Part shown: one piece after another, positions 1-4,786 of the stretch
Position numbering within the stretch: position 1 is the first letter of the stretch
Layout of the letters: each line of letters starts with the position of its first letter
From: Wolbachia sp.
GTDB taxonomy: Bacteria > Pseudomonadota > Alphaproteobacteria > Rickettsiales > Anaplasmataceae
Assembly (NCBI GenBank): GCA_022836975.1
Contig: JAIXMJ010000041.1
Coordinates: forward strand, 1 to 7,311
Length of the DNA stretch: 7,311 bases
Reading direction: 5' to 3'
Made by a program: the position numbers and the translations under genes
Notes under the pieces: model-generated
What the model was told of the DNA's origin: nothing
What the model saw: only the letters and a program-made list of their open reading frames with translations
The model's database searches: none

Positions 1-96
1 AAAATAATTGCAGATCGCTATCGAAATCGACGAAAACGTTTTAGTCTGAGGTTCAACTTAATTGCTGGAATTTACAACTTTGAGTTGATAAAATGA
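1..96 (+). CDS. IS5-type transposase, C-terminal end only (runs off left edge)
   Basis: Frame 1 is open from base 1 to a TGA at 94-96 and encodes 31 residues. They contain DRYRNRRKRFSLRFNLIAGI followed by YNFELIK. This basic YRNRRKRF-x-LRFNLIAGIYNFEL ending is what I know as the C-terminus of IS5-type DDE transposases common in Wolbachia, Rickettsia and relatives. In that family this segment follows the catalytic glutamate and is part of the DNA-binding, strand-transfer enzyme. No start codon is visible because the gene enters from the left, so I cannot say whether the upstream part is intact. The frame itself is undamaged here. It converges on the IS481-type remnant. Family assignment comes from recall of the motif, not from an alignment. 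Confidence 0.75.
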   Translation, partial: KIIADRYRNRRKRFSLRFNLIAGIYNFELIK

Positions 97-112
97 GTTA
101 TGCAAGAAGTCC
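1..112 (+). mobile_element. Right end of an IS5-type insertion sequence
   Basis: The element is inferred from the transposase C-terminus at 1-96. IS5-type elements usually end within a few tens of bases of the transposase stop. The bases just after the stop, 97-112, read GTTATGCAAGAAGTCC and could be the right terminal inverted repeat. The left partner lies outside the window, so the repeat cannot be confirmed. The right boundary near 112 is an estimate based on where IS481-like sequence begins. Confidence 0.5.
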
Positions 113-602
113 AATAATATTTCCCAAACTAGGTCCAGAGTGTAATAAAGTGGAGTTAAGCATAAATAATTCAGGAACGCTGATAATTCATAAAGACTTT
201 TGATAGTCTTGGGACGTCCTGCATAATTATATACCGAAACGAAACTATAAAGATGCTCTTTAAGCTGTTGATGTGACTTGCTTATTGACCGTGATTCTTT
301 CAGCTTTCTATTCACACGTCTGCCCATTTGTCCAAGAATGACTGACTTGTATCAGCTTATGTGATTTTCTTCACAAACACAATCAAATATATTTGAAAGC
401 ATATTTATGACGCTCTTGGTTGATACCATGACAGCATTTTGGGTAGAGAAACGTCTTCTCTATTTTACAATAGTTTTTGGATTGAGATTATAACGCTCAG
501 CAAGCTTTCTCTTTTGTATTGCTCTACGCACTGCCTCTGGCACAGCCATAGTTCCTCCTCTATTGATAATTTTATTATATTATTACTTATTGGAACTGTA
601 CA
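113..602 (-). mobile_element. Decayed IS481-type insertion sequence remnant
   Basis: The remnant is about 490 bp; elements of this family are usually a little over 1 kb. At its 5' side (read on the minus strand from 602) it begins TGTACAGTTCCAATAAGTA, a plausible left terminal repeat starting with the TGT usual for IS481 ends. It lies about 50 bp before the transposase ribosome binding site. At the other side the minus strand around 120-111 reads ATTATTGGA, matching the inner part of the expected right repeat (TTATTGGAACTGTACA). The terminal bases seem to be replaced by the end of the IS5-type element. No target duplication was found. Outside it, 603-699 holds nothing I recognise. Confidence 0.55.
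130..549 (-). pseudogene. IS481-family transposase pseudogene (stop, frameshifts, internal deletion)
   Basis: The gene starts with ATG at 549-547, four bases after a strong AGGAGG ribosome binding site at 559-554. The first 29 codons give MAVPEAVRRAIQKRKLAERY and then NLNPKTIVK, the N-terminal helix-turn-helix of IS481 transposases. A TAG at 462-460 follows where the family has KW. Downstream, three frames must be joined: FDCVCEENHI (about 388-359), then KLIQVSHSWTNGQ, then RVNRKLKE and HLYSFVSVYNYAGRPKTIKS. The last two match the WTNGQ-x-ERxNR block holding the catalytic glutamate and the YNxAxRxKTLK block. About five bases, including the V-E codons, are lost between NGQ and RVNR. The section with the two catalytic aspartates is deleted. 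A family-like ending (PLYYTLDL) fades near 130. The product cannot be functional. The 89-codon open stretch at 58-327 is part of this relic, not a separate gene. Confidence 0.75.
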
Positions 603-699
603 CCTTGTAGGTTAAAGGTGAAGTTAAGTTAAAAACTTAGGATATTGGCCATTTTATCTATCTATAACTATCAGCAATATTATTCTAATGCACAAGCTC

Positions 700-1050
700 T
701 TAAACAGGACCAACTAACGGTCTTGCCGACACGTTAATTTCTTCTACTTTCATCACTTTACCATCACGATCAAATAAAATTTGTATGGATCTGCTACTAT
801 ATTTTCTTCTACCTAGAAAGTTTGCTGGTTTGATTCTATATGAAACGTAATACCAGATATCCTTGTCAAACCTTGAAATTAATGTAGGCGACCCCAAATA
901 TTGCATTACTTGTTCCTTAGTATCACCTACTTTTATTTGCTTCCATAATTCGAGATTAACACGTGGTACACCATGAGTATATATGGTGCTGCCAAAACCC
1001 ATTATAAACAGCGAGGTAAACAATATAAATGTCCTTATATAAGCAATCAT
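700..1050 (-). CDS. bamE: BamE/SmpA-OmlA-family outer membrane assembly protein
   Basis: This 116-residue protein probably acts in the periplasm as the small BamE subunit of the BAM complex, which inserts beta-barrel proteins into the outer membrane. Residues 1-20 form a signal-like segment: a short MIAYIR n-region and a hydrophobic run to about position 20. The SmpA/OmlA fold follows, with I39-x-V-G, the TKEQV helix, LGSP at 52-55, the WYY strand at 66-68 and the FDRDG turn near 93-97. The frame continues upstream to a TTG at 1104. I chose ATG 1050 because it gives a clean signal segment and because that TTG is the first triplet of a consensus -35 box. Oddly, the lipobox cysteine expected in this family is missing: G18-F19 stands where G-C would be, and the protein has no cysteine at all. 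The family call is by motif. Confidence 0.75.
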   Translation of the reverse strand: MIAYIRTFILFTSLFIMGFGSTIYTHGVPRVNLELWKQIKVGDTKEQVMQYLGSPTLISRFDKDIWYYVSYRIKPANFLGRRKYSSRSIQILFDRDGKVMKVEEINVSARPLVGPV

Positions 1051-1057
1051 CACGACA

Positions 1058-1085
1058 ATATTAGTAATACATATTAGTAATACAT
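1058..1085. repeat. Perfect 13-bp tandem duplication
   Basis: The unit ATATTAGTAATAC occurs twice back to back at 1058-1070 and 1071-1083, and the next two bases continue the period. It sits in the short gap between the bamE start and the divergent promoters. On the minus strand each copy carries a TATTAC hexamer (1082-1077 and 1069-1064), so the duplication copies a possible -10 element. Confidence 0.9.
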
Positions 1086-1104
1086 CTTTCAAATTCTTTG
1101 TCAA
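1077..1104 (-). promoter_or_regulatory. Putative sigma70-type promoter of bamE
   Basis: On the minus strand, a perfect TTGACA at 1104-1099 is followed after 16 bases by TATTAC at 1082-1077 (four of six to consensus). Transcription would start near 1070, leaving a leader of about 20 bases before ATG 1050. A second -35-like TTGAAA (1092-1087) pairs at 17 bases with the TATTAC of the second repeat copy (1069-1064). Confidence 0.5.
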
Positions 1105-1105
1105 C

Positions 1106-1133
1106 TTAACCGATTTACATTATCATCTATAAT
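1106..1133 (+). promoter_or_regulatory. Putative sigma70-type promoter of nrdB
   Basis: TTAACC (1106-1111, four of six to consensus), a 16-base spacer and a perfect TATAAT (1128-1133). The expected start of transcription is about 1140, at or just before the first ATG (1141). The -35 box lies one base away from the opposing bamE -35 box, so the two promoters are back to back and a regulator bound here could affect both. Confidence 0.5.
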
Positions 1134-1152
1134 TAGTTTCATGAATAAATGT

Positions 1153-2139
1153 ATGTCGTTATTAGAATCATCCCCAATATATAAACCTTTTCATTACCCT
1201 TGGGCCTATGATGCATGGTTACAACAACAGCGGATACATTGGTTACCAGAAGAAGTGCAACTTGCAGATGATGTGAAAGATTGGAAAAGCAAACTTTCAA
1301 AAGCAGAAAAAAACTTATTAACTCAAATTTTTAGGTTTTTTACTCAAGCTGATATAGAGGTAAATAATTGTTATATGAGGCATTATGCAAACATATTTAA
1401 ACCAACAGAAATATGTATGATGCTTGCAAGTTTCTCCAATATGGAAACTATACATACAGCAGCTTATTCTTATCTTCTAGATACAGTTGGTATGCCTGAG
1501 AGTGAATATGAGGCATTTTTAAAGTATGATAGCATGAAGAAAAAATATGAATATATGCTAGAATTTGAAGAAAGTAAAAAACATGATAAAAAACACATAG
1601 CAAAAACTCTTGCCGTCTTTGGAGCGTTTACAGAAGGATTACAGTTATTTGCATCATTTGCTATCTTACTTAATTTCCAACGCTTTGGCAAGATGAAAGG
1701 AATGGGACAAATAATTGCATGGTCAGCACGTGATGAGACATTGCATACTAATTCAATTATTATGTTGTTTAACACGTTCATTAGTGAAAATAATGAAATT
1801 TGGGATGATAAATTTAAGGAAGAGCTGTATACAGCCTGCAAAACTATCGTTGGGCTTGAAGATGAGTTTATAAAACTTGCATTTGAATTTGGTGCTGTAG
1901 AAGGTCTATCTGCAAATGAAGTAAAACATTATATCAGATATATAGCAAACAGAAGATTAGCTCAATTGGGACTGAATGCTATTTACAATATCACTGAAAA
2001 TCCACTTCCATGGTTAGATGAAATATTAAATGGTGTAGAACACACAAACTTTTTTGAAAACAGAGTTACAGAATATAGCCGTGCAGCAACTCAAGGAACA
2101 TGGGAAGAGGCATTTACTGAAGTAGGCCAAAAAATATAA
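1153..2139 (+). CDS. nrdB: Class I ribonucleoside-diphosphate reductase, beta (R2) subunit
   Basis: NrdB houses the diiron-tyrosyl radical cofactor that activates NrdA for reduction of ribonucleotides to deoxyribonucleotides in the cytoplasm. Counted from the chosen start (328 residues), the metal ligands are visible as D67, E98, H101, E161, E195 and H198. They lie in the blocks QADIEVNN, METIHTAAY, GAFTEGLQLF and ARDETLH. Y105 stands four residues after H101, where the radical tyrosine belongs, so this is a tyrosyl-radical enzyme and not the phenylalanine-bearing class Ic type. I chose ATG 1153 because homologues begin MSLL-x-x-SP and the predicted transcript starts near 1140. The in-frame ATG at 1141 would add MNKC and would be nearly leaderless. 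No clear ribosome binding site precedes either. nrdA is not in the window. The 3' end overlaps the convergent gene on the other strand. Confidence 0.95.
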   Translation: MSLLESSPIYKPFHYPWAYDAWLQQQRIHWLPEEVQLADDVKDWKSKLSKAEKNLLTQIFRFFTQADIEVNNCYMRHYANIFKPTEICMMLASFSNMETIHTAAYSYLLDTVGMPESEYEAFLKYDSMKKKYEYMLEFEESKKHDKKHIAKTLAVFGAFTEGLQLFASFAILLNFQRFGKMKGMGQIIAWSARDETLHTNSIIMLFNTFISENNEIWDDKFKEELYTACKTIVGLEDEFIKLAFEFGAVEGLSANEVKHYIRYIANRRLAQLGLNAIYNITENPLPWLDEILNGVEHTNFFENRVTEYSRAATQGTWEEAFTEVGQKI

Positions 2140-2819
2140 TAGAATAACATTTTAATCTGCATAATAGGATCCATTTCACTATTAAATTTCTGACGGTTTA
2201 GATATAAATCCGCAAGTTTTGTTTGTAATACTATTTTTACTATCTTTCTCGGAACTCTCTTAATTATTTCCTCTGTCTGTTTGATATGATATTTAGACTT
2301 TTTAATGATTTGTTCTGTATCCATCTGAGAAACTGCTTTAGTATTACGCAAGCTGGTCATTAAATGCCACGCACTTCCACAATGATATGCCAACTGGTCA
2401 TCATGATAATTTGCTATAAAAAAAAGCATTTTTATTAAATTTACTGTAGTTTGTGCTGCAAATTCCTCTACGTTACCACAGACATTTTGACCAATCATCC
2501 GTTCATATCCATCCAGATAATCAGAAATTAAAGACCGTGGTAGAGTTACAGTATGTATGAGGTTTGCAAGTTCAGATATTATTTTATTATCATAACTTAA
2601 AACTTTATTATCGTAAATCATATATATTTTCTCACGCCACCATTTAAGACGTATAAGAGCTACCATTGCTTCACTGTAATGATGTATAATGTTATTAATT
2701 TCAATATTAAACGCATAGAGCGTCAAGTAATGGTTCCTTATATTTTTGGGAACAAATAAGGAACAGATAAAATGATCACGATCATATTGTCGTACATATT
2801 CAAAGATTTCTAATTGCAT
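2091..2819 (-). CDS. Squalene/phytoene-synthase-family protein, NDUFAF6-like, lacking catalytic motifs
   Basis: This 242-residue protein has the helical squalene/phytoene synthase fold by motif: YDRDHFICSLF (12-22), TLYAFNIEI (33-41), SEAMVALIRLKWWRE (49-63), GYERMIG (104-110), CGSAWHLMTSLRN (147-159) and ADLYLNRQK (203-211). Active prenyl synthases carry two aspartate-rich motifs that bind magnesium-diphosphate. Here the first site reads NIEINN (38-43) and the second reads LRNTKAVS (157-164), so the acids are gone. This matches the pattern of mitochondrial NDUFAF6, a complex I assembly factor, and its alphaproteobacterial relatives. A role in NADH dehydrogenase assembly at the inner membrane is inference. 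The start overlaps dxr by 20 bp in another frame, suggesting translational coupling. The last 16 codons are antisense to the nrdB 3' end. Family confidence is high, function low. Confidence 0.8.
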   Translation of the reverse strand: MQLEIFEYVRQYDRDHFICSLFVPKNIRNHYLTLYAFNIEINNIIHHYSEAMVALIRLKWWREKIYMIYDNKVLSYDNKIISELANLIHTVTLPRSLISDYLDGYERMIGQNVCGNVEEFAAQTTVNLIKMLFFIANYHDDQLAYHCGSAWHLMTSLRNTKAVSQMDTEQIIKKSKYHIKQTEEIIKRVPRKIVKIVLQTKLADLYLNRQKFNSEMDPIMQIKMLFYYIFWPTSVNASSHVP

Positions 2820-3978
2820 GAGCTACAGATCTGTTATAAATGATCTCTTGTGCAACAGCACGACTTTTACGATCAATGTCAATTATGTCAGATAATGAGC
2901 TAATATATGTATAGTTGTCATCAAAAATTTCTATAGATGAATGTGCTACATTCATTATTTCTGCAAATCCTATTTGTGACGCCAGGAACGCATTTACAGC
3001 CACTTCATTAGCAGCGTTTAATACTATGCTATATAGATCAGATGAAGAAGAATTTAAGACTTTTATACCTAGGCTCACAGCAGAAAAACGTTCATGGTCT
3101 ACATCTTGAAAAGTTAATGTTTTTTGTTTTGTTAAATTTAATCGATAATTTAACAATGATCTTTTTGGCCAAGACATAGCGTAGGAAATTGGAATTGCCA
3201 TATCAGGTGCTGCCATTAAAGCAAAATTTGTACCATCTTGATAAACAACGATTCCATGTATTATCGATTCAGGATGAATCACAACTTCAATTTTATCTGG
3301 GCTTATATCAAACAGGTTATGTGCTTCTATAATCTCTAATGCTTTATTCATCATCGTTGCACTGTCAATTGAGATTTTTTTTCCCATATTCCAAGTTGGA
3401 TGTGCAAGCGCTTTATTTACAGTAACATTTTTAAGTTGTTCACTACTATAGCCTAAGAACGGTCCACCAGAAGCAGTAAGTATAATTTTTTCTATACATC
3501 GTCCATTATTCTCTAAAATCTGAAAAATTGCACTATGCTCGGAATCAATAGGGATAATTTTTGTGCCATTCTTTTTAGCTTTGTTAAGTAGTAATTTACC
3601 ACCACACACAATACTTTCTTTATTTGCTAATGCTATAGCTTGAGTACCGCTTTCTATCGCACATATAGTTGGCTCTAGTCCAGCAATACCTACTATTGCA
3701 ACAACTAAAAGATCTAAAGGAGTAGACGTAATATTTATTAAATCAACTTCCACTGCAATACCGGTTCCAAGTAATTCTTCTTTTAAATCCTTATAAAATT
3801 CTTTATTAGAAATCACTACACATTTTGCATTCAATAATTTCGCTTGATGAGCCAATAATGCAAAATTCGAATGAGCACTTAACCCTACAACTTTATACTC
3901 TCCCATATTCTGCAATAGCAAATCCACAGTCTTTTTGCCAATGCTACCAGTAGATCCAAGAACTGAAATTTTTTTCAC
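2800..3978 (-). CDS. dxr: 1-deoxy-D-xylulose-5-phosphate reductoisomerase
   Basis: Dxr converts 1-deoxy-D-xylulose 5-phosphate to 2-C-methyl-D-erythritol 4-phosphate with NADPH and a divalent metal, the committed step of the cytoplasmic MEP isoprenoid pathway. The 392 residues match the usual length. Visible motifs are the dinucleotide loop GSTGSIG (8-14), ALANKES (116-122), the metal ligands D145 and E147 in PIDSEHSAIF, ASGGPF (169-174), the mobile substrate loop HPTWNMG (193-199), MNKALE with the third metal ligand E215, and HPESIIHG (235-242). The start codon is GTG (3978-3976), 12 bases after the RNase D stop. No upstream ATG fits, and MKKISVLGSTG is the family N-terminus. Only a weak AAGATA precedes it. 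It appears to be the middle gene of a three-gene unit. Isoprenoids made this way feed quinone side chains and undecaprenyl carriers. Confidence 0.97.
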   Translation of the reverse strand: MKKISVLGSTGSIGKKTVDLLLQNMGEYKVVGLSAHSNFALLAHQAKLLNAKCVVISNKEFYKDLKEELLGTGIAVEVDLINITSTPLDLLVVAIVGIAGLEPTICAIESGTQAIALANKESIVCGGKLLLNKAKKNGTKIIPIDSEHSAIFQILENNGRCIEKIILTASGGPFLGYSSEQLKNVTVNKALAHPTWNMGKKISIDSATMMNKALEIIEAHNLFDISPDKIEVVIHPESIIHGIVVYQDGTNFALMAAPDMAIPISYAMSWPKRSLLNYRLNLTKQKTLTFQDVDHERFSAVSLGIKVLNSSSSDLYSIVLNAANEVAVNAFLASQIGFAEIMNVAHSSIEIFDDNYTYISSLSDIIDIDRKSRAVAQEIIYNRSVAHAIRNL

Positions 3979-3990
3979 TATCTTAAAATT

Positions 3991-4617
3991 TCATATTTGA
4001 TAATTAAAGATATCTATATCCTCCCATCCCATCAAATCTAATTTAATACGGGTAGGTAAAAAATTAAAGCATTCTTGAGCTAATTTCTTCCTATTTTCAC
4101 GCTCCAACATAAGATCTAGTTTCTTTTTTATTTCATGCAAATAAAGAACATCATATGCTGCATATCTTTTTTGTTTGTCTGTTAAATGTTCATCACCCCA
4201 ATCAGAACATTGTTGTTGCTTACTTAATTTAATATCTAGCAATTCAGAACATAATCCTTGCAGACTATGATTATCCGTATAAGTACGTACTAAACGTGAA
4301 GCTATTTTTGTACAGTAGCACGGCATTGCCCATACTTCTAGATAATAATATATTATACTTATATCAAATCTTGCAAAATGAAATATCTTAGTAATATCTC
4401 TATTTTCTAATACCCCTTTTAAATTGATAGCCTTATAGTCATCCTTTAATTGCACCAAGTATACATTACCATCACCAGTGGATAATTGTACCAAACATAA
4501 CCTATCTCTTCCCCTGTTATGCAGAAGTCCCATCGCTTCTGTATCAACAGCTATAGCATTGACACCGTCAAAAAGCAGATTGTTTGGCAAGTCGTTCTTA
4601 TATAAAAATATTTTCAT
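3991..4617 (-). CDS. rnd: RNase D-type 3'-5' exoribonuclease (DEDDy, short form)
   Basis: This 208-residue protein is a DEDDy-type 3'-5' exonuclease that trims RNA 3' ends, by family role chiefly tRNA and other small RNA precursors. All three exonuclease motifs are present: Exo I AVDTEAMGL with D25 and E27, Exo II HFARFDIS with D85, and Exo III YAAYD with Y152 and D156. The protein stops soon after Exo III, so the HRDC domains that bring E. coli RNase D to about 375 residues are missing. This short form is usual in alphaproteobacteria. It is the first gene of the unit with dxr and the NDUFAF6-like gene, 12 bp before dxr. A TATACT at 4645-4640 could be its -10 element, but no good -35 box is seen. 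The divergent neighbour is tRNA-Gly, a class of substrate this enzyme could process; that link is positional only. Confidence 0.88.
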   Translation of the reverse strand: MKIFLYKNDLPNNLLFDGVNAIAVDTEAMGLLHNRGRDRLCLVQLSTGDGNVYLVQLKDDYKAINLKGVLENRDITKIFHFARFDISIIYYYLEVWAMPCYCTKIASRLVRTYTDNHSLQGLCSELLDIKLSKQQQCSDWGDEHLTDKQKRYAAYDVLYLHEIKKKLDLMLERENRKKLAQECFNFLPTRIKLDLMGWEDIDIFNYQI

Positions 4618-4699
4618 GATTTTTATGTGAAATAAATTAAGTATACCACGTTTTTCAAAATCTGAACGTTTTTTGGTAGAAAGGAATTATAAATTCATC

Positions 4700-4713
4700 T
4701 ATAATAAGATGGT
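4700..4713 (+). promoter_or_regulatory. Putative -10 element of tRNA-Gly
   Basis: A perfect TATAAT occupies 4700-4705, eight bases before the mature 5' end of the tRNA, so the transcript would start about one or two bases upstream of it. There is no convincing -35 box at normal spacing; TTGGTA at 4673-4678 is 21 bases away. Confidence 0.4.
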
Positions 4714-4786
4714 GCGGGAGTAGCTCAGTTGGTAGAGCGTAACCTTGCCAAGGTTAAGGTCGAGGGTTCGAGACCCTTCTCCCGCT
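4714..4786 (+). tRNA. tRNA-Gly (anticodon GCC)
   Basis: A full cloverleaf can be drawn by hand. The acceptor stem GCGGGAG (4714-4720) pairs fully with CTCCCGC (4779-4785). The D stem GCTC pairs with GAGC around an eight-base loop (4727-4734). The anticodon stem TAACC (4740-4744) pairs with GGTTA (4752-4756) around TTGCCAA, placing anticodon GCC at 4747-4749, which reads glycine GGC and GGU. The T arm GAGGG/CCCTT closes the loop TTCGAGA. The discriminator base is T, as in bacterial tRNA-Gly. CCA is not encoded and must be added by the nucleotidyltransferase. The gene lies antisense over the last 62 bp of trhO. Confidence 0.97.

Noticed and set aside
33..42. Palindrome AAAACGTTTT
   Set aside because: It lies inside the conserved transposase coding frame (RRKRF codons), so the codons explain it.
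58..327. An 89-codon minus-strand frame starting MGRRVNRKLKE
   Set aside because: It is an internal piece of the broken IS481-type transposase; the true start and HTH lie upstream in another frame, and the start has no ribosome binding site.
625..639. Short hairpin TAAGTT-AAA-AACTTA downstream of bamE
   Set aside because: Six AT-rich pairs with a three-base loop and no T-tract; too weak to call a terminator.
1051..1104. N-terminal extension of bamE from a TTG codon
   Set aside because: The TTG is the first triplet of a perfect TTGACA -35 box, the added residues lie over the 13-bp repeat in two frames, and ATG 1050 gives a standard signal segment.
1470..1841. Minus-strand 123-codon frame inside nrdB
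   Set aside because: It lies wholly on the complement of conserved NrdB coding sequence, has no family resemblance and no initiation signals.
2915..3109. Plus-strand 64-codon frame inside dxr
   Set aside because: It is a shadow of the dxr coding strand; no ribosome binding site or recognisable motif.
4618..4713. CRISPR array, riboswitch or small RNA between rnd and tRNA-Gly
   Set aside because: No repeats, no stable hairpin and no conserved aptamer elements seen; only candidate -10 boxes for the two divergent genes.
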